Source of the DNA: Mesobacillus subterraneus
GTDB taxonomy: Bacteria > Bacillota > Bacilli > Bacillales > Cytobacillaceae
NCBI RefSeq assembly: GCF_003937825.1
Contig: NZ_RSFW01000006.1
Span: forward strand, 1 to 64,000
Direction of reading: 5' to 3'
DNA length: 64,000 nucleotides
Position 1 is the first letter of the stretch; the number at the start of each line of letters is the position of its first letter. The notes beneath the pieces were generated by a model, which worked only from the letters and a program-made list of their open reading frames with translations, was not told the origin of the DNA and searched no databases. The position numbers and the translations under genes were made by a program. Below are positions 37,695 to 45,460 of the stretch, one piece after another.

Positions 37695-37858
37695 TGGCAA
37701 CAAACTCAAAACGGCAAAAAAGTGTCTGACCGTTCCGGCTAATACAAAAAAAATGTCAGATTGCACGGTGGTAATGGAACCCGGGCCAGACGTAAAAATC
37801 GCTCCTACAGTATATAATACTCCTCCGATTACCAGGAACAGCAGCCCATAGTGAAGGA
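37695..37858 (-). pseudogene. 3' fragment of a hemolysin III gene
   Basis: About 160 bases align with the 3' end of the intact hemolysin III gene (41945-42105) in the same orientation, sharing blocks such as CTCCTACAGTATA, GGTGGTAATGGAACCC and CCAGGAACAGCAG, with many substitutions and an extra A run. The 5' part of the gene is missing. It is a relic of a paralogue or an old duplication. Confidence 0.8.
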
Positions 37859-38004
37859 CAAATATATTTTCACCATACTAATTTAGATGATATGACCATT
37901 AAATTCAGTTGTTCCTATACACACTCATTCGCAAATTCGTTGTTAATCGGCCAACAAGAAAATGTTCATCGTTCATTTATACTGCCTTAAAGTTGTTTCG
38001 TGTC

Positions 38005-38943
38005 TTACTCACCTACCATACCGTCATTATCACGATCGTCCATATATGGGTATAACCAATGATCACTCGTGATTGGCATGCTGAAACCTGCGTCTTTTGC
38101 TTCTTTAATCGTCACCTGTCCATTACCGTTTGTATCAACGCTTGAAATATCACCGTTTGTGTTTGAACTGGTTGAATCGGAAGGCTCACTTCCTGTTGAA
38201 CCGGTTGATTTATTTACTACCTCAGGGTCCAGATTGTCAAATTCATCAACGATCTCGTTACCCAATATAGTATAAGTATACTTATAGCTTGAAGGAATCT
38301 GCGTTTGTTTATTCGGATAGGTGATAATTGCTTCAAAATGAGTGGCTCCGCCTGCTTTACGGATCACTTCTTCCATATATGCTTGATCACCATGTCGGTT
38401 GAGCGCACTATCTTGTGGGGTAATATTATAAGCATTCGATACCCCTCCGAGAGAATCAGCAATCACATGTCCTTCATCTAAAACGTCACTTACGACACCG
38501 GGAACCTTTGCTTCATCAGAGTAGTATCTGCCAGAAGATAATACAGGTTCGTTACGGTCATCTTGTAGAATGATTTCGTCAGCTACGACACGTACTAGTT
38601 GCCCGTATTCATTGGTAAATGCCCAATATTCTCGGTCCCCATAACCAATGTCTACGACCACGTTAGCTTCACGATATCCAGACAAATCACCGCCATCAAC
38701 TTCAATAAGTTTGTATCCTGAGAACAGTTCATTATTTTGTTGGGTTGGTGTTTCTTCTACTACTGGTTCTTCAACCACTGTAGTGTTCGTTTCTTCTTTA
38801 TCACTATCTTCATTTGTGTTAACTGTAGTAACTTCTTGTGGATCTGTTTCCCTATCTGTAATGGAAGCATCTTCTACGTTGGTACAACCAACCATAAAGA
38901 TGATCGTTGAAAGTAAAATTATATAGTTCATTATCTTTTTCAT
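38005..38943 (-). CDS. secreted lipoprotein DNA/RNA non-specific endonuclease
   Basis: 312 residues. A lipoprotein signal (hydrophobic run, then VGCTN lipobox with Cys about 20) is followed by a Thr/Glu-rich spacer (25-70). The nuclease domain (about 75-210) has the beta-beta-alpha-metal motif VLDEGHVIADSLGG with His, then YNITPQDSALNRHGD with the metal Asn. A Ser/Thr/Gly linker leads to a C-terminal Excalibur-like domain (VDTNGNGQVTIKEAKDAGF, DDRDNDGMVGE). It probably degrades extracellular DNA or RNA at the cell surface. It is a single-gene unit. Confidence 0.9.
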   Translation of the reverse strand: MKKIMNYIILLSTIIFMVGCTNVEDASITDRETDPQEVTTVNTNEDSDKEETNTTVVEEPVVEETPTQQNNELFSGYKLIEVDGGDLSGYREANVVVDIGYGDREYWAFTNEYGQLVRVVADEIILQDDRNEPVLSSGRYYSDEAKVPGVVSDVLDEGHVIADSLGGVSNAYNITPQDSALNRHGDQAYMEEVIRKAGGATHFEAIITYPNKQTQIPSSYKYTYTILGNEIVDEFDNLDPEVVNKSTGSTGSEPSDSTSSNTNGDISSVDTNGNGQVTIKEAKDAGFSMPITSDHWLYPYMDDRDNDGMVGE

Positions 38944-39170
38944 TTTATGACTCTCCTACAATAGTTTCATAACCTAGATTAACATTGTTAACCTATTGAT
39001 AATAGTACATTCCGAAATCACCTTAATTCAGTATATACATTGTTCGATGTGTGTAGTAATAAATTTCAATAAATGCTTGTACAGTTTCAGTTTGCAACTC
39101 GAACTTTTTTAGCACTTACAGCTCAATCTACCCTCAATTAGTAATTAGGGTTAAGAATTGATAAGAAAAA

Positions 39171-39205
39171 AATAATCCCATCTCCTTATTTGAGAGGGGA
39201 TTATT
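39171..39205 (-). terminator. terminator of the Excalibur relic
   Basis: On the minus strand AATAATCCC/GGGATTATT followed by seven T, about 45 bases after the relic stop. Confidence 0.75.
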
Positions 39206-39247
39206 CATAACTCAATACATTAGAAAGGTCTAGTAATTGATAATACA

Positions 39248-39445
39248 CTATCTTTCACATGCAAAATTATCATTATCTCTATCCATTTTAGTCCGATAGG
39301 CTGGATGATCTGAGGGAACGCCATTCGAGTATTTCTTCCTCAGTTCAGTACAATTGGCAAAGATCTCTGGTCCTCCACTTGAAGCTGCAGCTGCTGTAGC
39401 TTCTGCTTCTGCCTTCGTCTTGTCATGGTCAGCGTTAATAGTGTG
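39248..39445 (-). pseudogene. C-terminal fragment of an Excalibur-domain protein
   Basis: The minus strand reads KTKAEAEATAAAASSGGPEI, FANCTELRKKYSNGVPSDHP and KMDRDNDNFACER, then a stop. It closely matches the tail of the thermonuclease at 2203-3393 but has no start; an in-frame stop lies just upstream at 39446-39448. It keeps a terminator, so it is the remnant of a formerly intact secreted nuclease-type gene. Confidence 0.82.
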
Positions 39446-39590
39446 CTATTTTAGTTGAGGCAGAAATGTTTTGCTATATCTTCCCTTTCCTGTTATGATG
39501 AATAAGAATTATTTTTGTTCGGTGTAAAGGATTGTATAAGTATCAACTTTTCGTCTTGATGATCACTTTGGGCAAGGATAGTAATACGTT

Positions 39591-39604
39591 GTGCGATAAC
39601 GCAC
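39591..39604 (+). promoter_or_regulatory. small hairpin before the cold shock gene ribosome site
   Basis: GTGCG/CGCAC with an ATAA loop ends four bases before AGGAGG in a long leader. Leaders of csp genes commonly fold to control translation at low temperature; here that role is inferred. Confidence 0.45.
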
Positions 39605-39619
39605 TAGGAGGCAACAAAA

Positions 39620-39820
39620 ATGGAACAAGGTACAGTTAAATGGTTTAATGCAGAAAAAGGCTTCGGATTCATCGAGCGCGAAGGTGGAGACGATGTATTC
39701 GTACACTTCTCAGCTATCCAAAGTGAAGGTTTCAAATCTTTAGACGAAGGTCAAAAAGTTACATTTGACGTTGAGCAAGGTGCTCGTGGAGCTCAAGCTG
39801 CTAACGTTCAAAAAGCTTAA
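39620..39820 (+). CDS. csp: cold shock protein (CspA/CspB family)
   Basis: 66 residues, the full length for the family. It has [17 protein letters not shown] (RNP1 region) and DVFVHFSAI (RNP2). It binds single-stranded nucleic acid and acts as an RNA chaperone in the cytosol. AGGAGG precedes ATG 39620, after an apparent leader of 100 bases or more, and a strong terminator follows. Confidence 0.97.
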   Translation: MEQGTVKWFNAEKGFGFIEREGGDDVFVHFSAIQSEGFKSLDEGQKVTFDVEQGARGAQAANVQKA

Positions 39821-39838
39821 TCTTAAATCATTTATACA

Positions 39839-39867
39839 AACAGGCTCTTTATATAGAGCCTGTTTTT
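39839..39867 (+). terminator. terminator of the cold shock gene
   Basis: AACAGGCTCT/AGAGCCTGTT followed by TTTTT. Confidence 0.9.
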
Positions 39868-39894
39868 TTATATTTCCTAAAATAAAATAAAAAA

Positions 39895-39917
39895 CCCTGC
39901 TCAAAATTTGAGCAGGG
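39895..39917 (-). terminator. minus-strand terminator
   Basis: CCCTGCTCAAA/TTTGAGCAGGG; on the minus strand it is followed by TTTTTTATTTT. It probably ends transcription arriving from the nitroreductase gene (stop 40171), which leaves a 3' region of about 250 bases. Confidence 0.75.
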
Positions 39918-40170
39918 AGATGGAACGGTAATGTAAAAAGGTTTAAACATAAAAAGGTTTGTTTCCAGTATAACATACTAAATTGACTCTAGGCTGATTT
40001 TATCCAATTATTTTTCACTACTAAATAGCTAAAAGGAGATACAGGGCCGGTTCTTGTGTATCATTATCGAATCAAATCATTTCAATTATTTCTCTGTGAC
40101 TTCATCAGCACAATTTTTACTGATTGTGCTGCAATGATTTCGTGGTAAATCCTGGCCAGTAAAGGTATTA
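39918..40170. other. intergenic region with a degenerate repeat arm and a hairpin
   Basis: No gene is seen. ACAGGGCCGGTTCTTGTGT at about 40041-40059 is one degenerate arm of the palindromic repeat family common to the right. CAGCACAAT/ATTGTGCTG at about 40108-40133 forms a 9-bp stem without a T run. Confidence 0.5.
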
Positions 40171-41034
40171 TTAAACCTGTATCCAGCTAACCATATACTC
40201 TGTCAGACCGTTCGGGAGTTCTAGTCCCGGGTCTGCAACTTCCCAGCGACCCTTAATTTCCAGTTCACTGCATGCTAACTCAAACTGAGCCATAGCAATG
40301 CCAATATCGAGTATTTGCATGTCATATCCTAGCCTTGTACTGTAATTCGGGGTATGTTCAATATAAAAGTGGCACTTTTGCCGATCTTCAGACAATACTA
40401 GTCTCCATGGCTGTTTGTTTGATGCTGAAGGCCCAAGCCTCACCATCTCGATGGGAATCTCAAAACGTAAGGCATTTGCTTTATCAAGCGGATCTGCAAA
40501 ACTCCCGTAAAAAAACAACTGATCCCACGGTTTTTTATTATCGGCTTTCACTACATAACGAAGCGCTTTATCAAATACTCTTTGCTTTTGTTGAGGATAG
40601 CCTGATGGCGTGATACATGGAATAAACTCTCCTTCTGCAAGCTGAATTTCTCTTTCAAAGGAATTCCTGCTGAAGGTGCCGCCCATCCAGCAGGTTCCCA
40701 GTCCAAGCTCTGTCAAATAAATCACCAGCTTATGAAATGTAAAGGCGAATTCCAGCAAAGAGTATTTCTTATTTTCACACAGACCGACCAGATAAACCTG
40801 CGGATTTTTAATAAATCCATACGTTCCAAGCTTGATTCCTTTTTCTGATACATTGTTCGTAATCTGAATAAGCTCAATTCGTCCTTTATTGCCAAAAGGT
40901 CCTATTAAATTGTCTTCAGTTGCTATGTATTCTATGATCTTTTTGTAATCAATTTCAGAAAGCTTTCTTGTATCATATGCTCTGATCGATTGACGATATT
41001 TCATCGTTTCAATAGCCGATTTATTATTACTCAT
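40171..41034 (-). CDS. putative nitroreductase family (TM1586-like) flavoprotein
   Basis: 287 residues. The N-terminal half has RQSIRAYDTRKLSEIDYKKI and the second half has LGPSASNKQPWRLVL, the FMN-binding pattern of nitroreductases. The doubled, fused layout fits the TM-nitroreductase family, which folds as an internal dimer. Likely NAD(P)H-dependent reduction with FMN; substrate unknown. GAGGTG precedes ATG 41034. Confidence 0.85.
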   Translation of the reverse strand: MSNNKSAIETMKYRQSIRAYDTRKLSEIDYKKIIEYIATEDNLIGPFGNKGRIELIQITNNVSEKGIKLGTYGFIKNPQVYLVGLCENKKYSLLEFAFTFHKLVIYLTELGLGTCWMGGTFSRNSFEREIQLAEGEFIPCITPSGYPQQKQRVFDKALRYVVKADNKKPWDQLFFYGSFADPLDKANALRFEIPIEMVRLGPSASNKQPWRLVLSEDRQKCHFYIEHTPNYSTRLGYDMQILDIGIAMAQFELACSELEIKGRWEVADPGLELPNGLTEYMVSWIQV

Positions 41035-41147
41035 TATGCACCTCTTTCAAAGTAAGCAAAGGGACGTCCTAATGCTTCCAAACGGAATAACAGCAGGGCT
41101 TCCTTACCATGTTCCACTGAAGGTTTACATAGTGAAACAAGATGCAT
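41034..41147 (-). CDS. possible short upstream ORF coupled to the nitroreductase gene
   Basis: 37 codons: MHLVSLCKPSVEHGKEALLL then FRLEALGRPFAYFERGA. Its stop TAA overlaps the nitroreductase ATG (TAATG), the form of translational coupling. The upstream ribosome site is weak (GGGACG), and another frame across the same bases is also open, so this is tentative. Confidence 0.25.
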   Translation of the reverse strand: MHLVSLCKPSVEHGKEALLLFRLEALGRPFAYFERGA

Positions 41148-41359
41148 AGGTTACGTCCCGCTGCTTCTTTCCATATTCCTCTCAATCCACCGCAATTATT
41201 TTCGCCACCAAACTCTTCAAAACGAGGTTCAAGATTTGTGGGCGTTCTGCTAGCCTTCTCATAAAATATATTCCGACAGATAAGTTTGAATTCCAGATGC
41301 TATCTGGCTTCCGTACAGCTATGCAACATGAACTATGCAAGCGGCCTTCAATATAAATC
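41148..41359. other. intergenic region, no confident gene
   Basis: Overlapping open stretches exist on the minus strand, but none has a ribosome site and good coding pattern together. No terminator was recognised. Confidence 0.3.
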
Positions 41360-41902
41360 CTATTCTTGCTCCCTGATTTTTATTTTCCAAATCATATGGT
41401 CAAAGTTTTTGCCCCAATAGTCTTTTAATAGAATATCTGGTTCTCCAAATTTCTTTTTCCATACAAGTTGTGCACTTTTATATCCACTATCTAGGCAAAA
41501 CTCTTTTATCCCGTTATTTCGTAATGTCTCATACATTGCCTTCAATAGTAAATTCCCTACTCCACTCCTTTGGAAATCAGGATGGACAAATACTGTACCT
41601 ACCTCGACAAGTCCTTCAAAGGCAGGATTTGAAACATTTCTTATGATTTCATTTGCTGGGCCAAATTCAATTGAACCAATAATTTTATTCCCAAAGACTG
41701 CTATTAAAAAATATCTTTCCTCACCAGTGCTTTCAAAATCACTGGTTAAGTATCTTTTCTTTGTTTCAATCTCTTCATTGAGATCATTTAATTGGTTTCC
41801 AATACCTTCTTTAATAAATGTATCGATGATTACCGTTCTAAAAAAATCGTTCAACTTTTCTCGATCTTCAGGGGTCGGTCTTCTAATATTCACATGAAGC
41901 AT
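41360..41902 (-). CDS. GNAT family N-acetyltransferase
   Basis: 180 residues. Acetyl-CoA site visible as VGTVFVHPDFQRSGVGNLLL (motif A, Q-x-x-G-V-G), with IRRPTPEDREKLNDF at the N-terminus and NNGIKEFCLDSGYK later. Substrate unknown. GGAGG precedes ATG 41902; the gene follows hemolysin III by about 40 bases in the same direction. Confidence 0.9.
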   Translation of the reverse strand: MLHVNIRRPTPEDREKLNDFFRTVIIDTFIKEGIGNQLNDLNEEIETKKRYLTSDFESTGEERYFLIAVFGNKIIGSIEFGPANEIIRNVSNPAFEGLVEVGTVFVHPDFQRSGVGNLLLKAMYETLRNNGIKEFCLDSGYKSAQLVWKKKFGEPDILLKDYWGKNFDHMIWKIKIREQE

Positions 41903-41940
41903 TCAATACGCCTCCAAACACCCACGGAATTTTTGTGATT

Positions 41941-42579
41941 TCATGGCAACAAACTCATAACCGCAAAAAAGTGCATGATCGATCCGGCTAATACAAAAAC
42001 ATGCCAAATCGCATGGTGGTAATGGAACCCACGCCATACGTAGAAGACGGCTCCTACAGTATACAAGACTCCTCCGATCACCAGGAACAGCAGTCCTTGT
42101 GAGGATACATTCTGTGTCAGTGGTCCCCAGGCAAAGACGATCAGCCAACCCATGACTACGTATAGTGCTGTTGAAGTATGCAGGAATCGTTTGACGAAAA
42201 GGGATTTGAAGACTGTTCCTGCGATGGAAAGCCCCCATACAATTCCGAACAGCGTCCATCCTAATGCTCCTTTTACCGCGATGAACAGGAATGGTGTATA
42301 GGTGCCGGCGATGAAGAAATAGATAGATGAGTGGTCCATAACTTCAAAGACGTCCTTTGCTTTTCCGGGCGGGAAGCTGTGGACGAGTGTTGATGATGTA
42401 TATAACAGAACCATGGTCGCCCCAAATAAGGTGAAACTCACGACATGCCATGCTGTTCCGTATAGGGAAGCGAACACGATCAGGATGACGAGGGCTGCGA
42501 TGCTTAACAGTCCGCCGATACCATGGATGATTGCGTTGGCGATTTCTTCTCTCTTAGTGAATATATGTACATTTGCCAT
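41941..42579 (-). CDS. hemolysin III family (PAQR-like) membrane protein
   Basis: 212 residues from ATG 42579, preceded by AAAGGAG; the open frame extends seven codons upstream. Seven hydrophobic segments and conserved family residues: REEIANAIIHGIGGLLS, DHSSIYFFIAGTYTPF and the terminal HHAIWHVFVLAGSIMHF with metal-type His residues. Members sit in the cytoplasmic membrane and are related to adiponectin-receptor hydrolases; haemolytic function is not implied. A degenerate copy of its 3' end lies at 37.7 kb. Many codons here end in A or C. Confidence 0.92.
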   Translation of the reverse strand: MANVHIFTKREEIANAIIHGIGGLLSIAALVILIVFASLYGTAWHVVSFTLFGATMVLLYTSSTLVHSFPPGKAKDVFEVMDHSSIYFFIAGTYTPFLFIAVKGALGWTLFGIVWGLSIAGTVFKSLFVKRFLHTSTALYVVMGWLIVFAWGPLTQNVSSQGLLFLVIGGVLYTVGAVFYVWRGFHYHHAIWHVFVLAGSIMHFFAVMSLLP

Positions 42580-42780
42580 GCTAATAACTCCTTTACTCAA
42601 TATGAGTCTGTTTATCCTTTTCTATCATTATATTTGAAAATGAGTATATCATTAATGAAAGTAAAGGTGAATTTTAGAGACTAAGCTAGATGATGCCTTC
42701 TGCTTTTTCTACTCTCATTCATATTCAGCTAGCACATTTTAAAGAGAAGCAAAGGGGGTCCCTTTGCTTCATACTGCCTA

Positions 42781-43044
42781 TTAAGTCGCTAAACTCATAC
42801 CTGTCGTTACGCAAAATGCTTGGAAATTGTCTGTAAAGGTAAGTTCTCCTTCAAGAGTGAAAGGGACTCTGATGGTAAGGTCCGTATTAACAGGATTAAA
42901 ATCAACAGCAAGGCTGCAAGCTTCCCCCTCTTTGCAGTTAACACATGAAACGAAAGAATCTTTAACCTTTTGAGAACTCACATTGTAGATAATCGTTAAA
43001 CAAACATCCTGAGTCAAACCCGGAATCACACACGGCATCTTCAT
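42781..43044 (-). CDS. small Cys-rich protein
   Basis: 87 residues from ATG 43044, with AAGGGGGTG upstream. Cys residues at PCVIPG, DVCLTI, VSCVNCKEGEACSL and AFCVTTG are set in a beta-rich sequence. No family is recognised; spore-surface or appendage-type proteins have a similar look, but that is speculation. Confidence 0.65.
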   Translation of the reverse strand: MKMPCVIPGLTQDVCLTIIYNVSSQKVKDSFVSCVNCKEGEACSLAVDFNPVNTDLTIRVPFTLEGELTFTDNFQAFCVTTGMSLAT

Positions 43045-43136
43045 TACACCCCCTTTTCTATTAACTACTATTAGAAAATGAAAAAAGGACAAGACCCGTT
43101 ACGGCAAATGCATACATTCAGCAAAATATGTTAAAA

Positions 43137-43187
43137 CACAGGGACGGTTCTCCTGTTTTTCCCAAAACAGGAGAACCGTCCCTCTGT
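43137..43187. repeat. palindromic repeat copy 1
   Basis: Arms GGGACGGTTCTCCTGTTTT and AAAACAGGAGAACCGTCCC enclose a four-base loop; perfect inner stem. Confidence 0.92.
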
Positions 43188-43399
43188 GATACAACATTCA
43201 TCTATAAACCTTCTCATAAGTTTTTCAAGGTAGAACTTTATTCAGCAGTAACAGAGTTGCAGTTAATGAACGAGTTAGTATTTGTCTGTTGGATGCATCC
43301 GGGGTAGTATTTATAGAATCTTTAAAAAGAAAATGTTTTTCAATTGTAATTGAGGCGGACTATGGGCCATGCTTCCCTTCTATTGCAATATAATTACTT
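43188..43399. other. intergenic region
   Basis: A minus-strand stretch reads INTTPDASNRQILTRSLTAT, but it has no start or ribosome site; it may be a gene remnant. Nothing else was recognised. Confidence 0.3.
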
Positions 43400-43672
43400 T
43401 TAACTTCTTCTCCCTCTCCAAATACCCAACTGAAAAACAATCCCTGTATAAGTAATAAAAATCGCAGAGGCAATGATGATTTGCTTATGATTAGACCAAA
43501 TATGCATAATGGTCTTTTGAAGGTTGCCTGCAAGATAAAGAAAGTAGATATACACCAATAAGAAGGAGAGAAATAATAAGAAGGCAAAGCGGAGCATGCG
43601 AAAGAAAGAGCTTCCTTCGAAATAGGAAATGGTGTTTTTACTCCCTTTATTGGTGAACACTGACTTAACCAT
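43400..43672 (-). CDS. small two-helix membrane protein
   Basis: 90 residues from ATG 43672, preceded by AGAGGTGGG. Two membrane segments (around FAFLLFLSFLLVYIYFLYL and IIIASAIFITYTGIVF). Unknown function. Confidence 0.65.
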   Translation of the reverse strand: MVKSVFTNKGSKNTISYFEGSSFFRMLRFAFLLFLSFLLVYIYFLYLAGNLQKTIMHIWSNHKQIIIASAIFITYTGIVFQLGIWRGRRS

Positions 43673-43821
43673 CAACCCACCTCTTTTTTTCAAAATCATA
43701 TTCTTTATTATTCTTTCCATTAGGGTTAGTTTCCTTTGATTCATGAAATAAAAAAACACGTTTGTACCCGCCTAATTCTTCATTTTATAATGAAGTAAAC
43801 CTTTATAAGGGAGTAGGTACT

Positions 43822-44172
43822 TTGAGCAAACATAAAATCTATACAATGAGTTTCGCAAGTGTATATCCACATTATGTAAATAAGGCAGAAAGAAAAGGAC
43901 GTACGAAAACAGAAGTTGATGAAATCATCAGCTGGCTGACTGGGTATAGCCAGGATGAATTGGAATCGATACTGGAAAAACAGACAGACTTTGAGACCTT
44001 CTTTGCAGAAGCTCCCCAGATGAATCCTTCGAGAGATTTGATTAAAGGGGTAGTATGCGGTGTTAGAGTGGAAGACATCGAAGAACCAACCATGAGAGAA
44101 ATTCGTTACCTGGACAAGCTGATCGATGAGTTGGCAAAGGGAAAAGCAATGGAAAAGATACTACGGAAGTAA
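43822..44172 (+). CDS. DUF2200 family protein
   Basis: 116 residues starting at TTG 43822 with GGGAG upstream. Family hallmarks: [20 protein letters not shown] near the start, [12 protein letters not shown], and [23 protein letters not shown]2200 is a compact cytosolic family of unknown function, found in Firmicutes and proteobacteria. Confidence 0.88.
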   Translation: MSKHKIYTMSFASVYPHYVNKAERKGRTKTEVDEIISWLTGYSQDELESILEKQTDFETFFAEAPQMNPSRDLIKGVVCGVRVEDIEEPTMREIRYLDKLIDELAKGKAMEKILRK

Positions 44173-44178
44173 TATAAT

Positions 44179-44230
44179 CACAGGGACGGTTCTCCTGTTT
44201 TTCCCAAAACAGGAGAACCGTCCCTCTGTT
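44179..44230. repeat. palindromic repeat copy 2
   Basis: Same perfect arms as copy 1, placed between two convergent genes; it touches the stop of the minus-strand gene ending at 44229. Confidence 0.92.
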
Positions 44231-44648
44231 ATATCCTCAAATCTCCAATTCTCTTAAATACTCCAAGGCATTTCCCTCTGATCCTTTTGCTTTTCATTAG
44301 TTCGTCAAAGCACCAAAAGATGAAGGATGATATGACGGCACTCAGCAGGAAGAACGCGTTGCTCCATAAACCGGTTAGCAGGTTTCCTTGTTCAATAAAG
44401 GTTGGGATGGCGACGAATAGCGCAGCTGGGAATATATGTATTAAGGCAGCTGTGGCCATTCGCGGATACCCACTTGATCGCATGGTGAGCATATCTGATA
44501 AGATGGAAGCTGGGATTCCGTAGATTAGCAGAATTGGCAGCAGGTACATGCCAAAAAACAGGCCTAGCCCAATGCTTTCAGGTAGTGAATATAAGATAAC
44601 CATAATCACAGTAGTGAGTAATGCCGATACGATTTTTCGAATTAACAT
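44229..44648 (-). CDS. four-helix membrane protein of unknown function
   Basis: 139 residues from ATG 44648 (AAAAGGGGG upstream). The longer open frame to 44735 begins inside repeat copy 3 and is an artefact. Four hydrophobic segments, e.g. SALLTTVIMVILYSLP, FGMYLLPILLIYGIPASI and FLLSAVISSFIFWCF. Similar in layout to UPF0715-type proteins of Bacillus, not confirmed. Confidence 0.7.
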   Translation of the reverse strand: MLIRKIVSALLTTVIMVILYSLPESIGLGLFFGMYLLPILLIYGIPASILSDMLTMRSSGYPRMATAALIHIFPAALFVAIPTFIEQGNLLTGLWSNAFFLLSAVISSFIFWCFDELMKSKRIRGKCLGVFKRIGDLRI

Positions 44649-44670
44649 TTCGATTCCCCCTTTTTGGCAA

Positions 44671-44726
44671 AACACAGGGACGGTTCTACTGTATTTCCAA
44701 AAACAGGAGAACCGTCCCCCTGTTTT
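44671..44726. repeat. palindromic repeat copy 3
   Basis: Arms GGGACGGTTCTACTGTATTT and AAACAGGAGAACCGTCCCCC; the inner part has mismatches, so the copy is degrading. Confidence 0.88.
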
Positions 44727-44745
44727 CAAAACCACCCCTGTGTTT

Positions 44746-45186
44746 CTATCGCCTGCAGAAAAATGGTCCGATCCAGCCTCTTTCGTGGGTTACGATGTAT
44801 GTCCATTTAAACTCCTGGTCGACTATGTATAAATCGGCGTACTCGCCTTCTGCCAGTATAAGGTCTTTTGCCTTCAAATCGGAGGCTTCTTCCACGAGTA
44901 GTACTTCATCAGAGTGCTGGAAGAAGATCAGGCAAGTGTTTTTGTATTGCTTGTCAAATGCCAGATCTGCATCTTCCTCCTTCTTGCAATCTCTCTTTTC
45001 ATAACTGAACAGATGCCACAGATATCCGTTCGCTCCTTTATAATTGTGAAGGTGAATTTGCCTTTTTTCCAATGCTGTTAAATGTGCGGCGAATACTTCC
45101 TCCCACTTCTTCCGCAATTGGTCTCCGCTCGCATCCGAACTGCTGACTTTAATTTTTTTGCTTGCTAGTTTATGTACAAACTCCAT
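44746..45186 (-). CDS. DUF4275 family protein
   Basis: 146 residues. DUF4275 signature: LRKKWEEVFAAHLTALEKRQ, GYLWHLFSYEKRDC, ADLAFDKQYKNTCLIFFQHS. Cytosolic, function unknown, typical of Bacillaceae. Good ribosome site (AAAGGAGATT) before ATG 45186. Confidence 0.87.
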   Translation of the reverse strand: MEFVHKLASKKIKVSSSDASGDQLRKKWEEVFAAHLTALEKRQIHLHNYKGANGYLWHLFSYEKRDCKKEEDADLAFDKQYKNTCLIFFQHSDEVLLVEEASDLKAKDLILAEGEYADLYIVDQEFKWTYIVTHERGWIGPFFCRR

Positions 45187-45270
45187 GACGAATCTCCTTT
45201 AATGCTTGCCTTCCTATTCATTCTCCATTTGAATGGTCTTTTCCTTTGTTTCTGATTCTCTTAAGTTGAA

Positions 45271-45326
45271 AACGAGGGGACGGTTCTTCTGTTTTTCCAA
45301 AAACAGGAGAACCGTCCCCCTGTTTC
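45271..45326. repeat. palindromic repeat copy 4
   Basis: GGGGACGGTTCTTCTGTTTT with AAACAGGAGAACCGTCCCCC; one mismatch (T opposite G) in the stem. Confidence 0.9.
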
Positions 45327-45460
45327 TTAAATTGTAACTGAAAGTTGAGGTTGTGTTTATTTTCATCGTTTATGATGTTCATTGTCTAGGGCGCAGTTTT
45401 TAAATAGAACGTGCCTGAGGGTTACAAATACATCATTTTTTTATCATAGGAGGCTTATTC

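Noticed and set aside
44649-44735. N-terminal extension of the four-helix protein
   Set aside because: It is encoded by repeat copy 3, and a good ribosome site supports the ATG at 44648.
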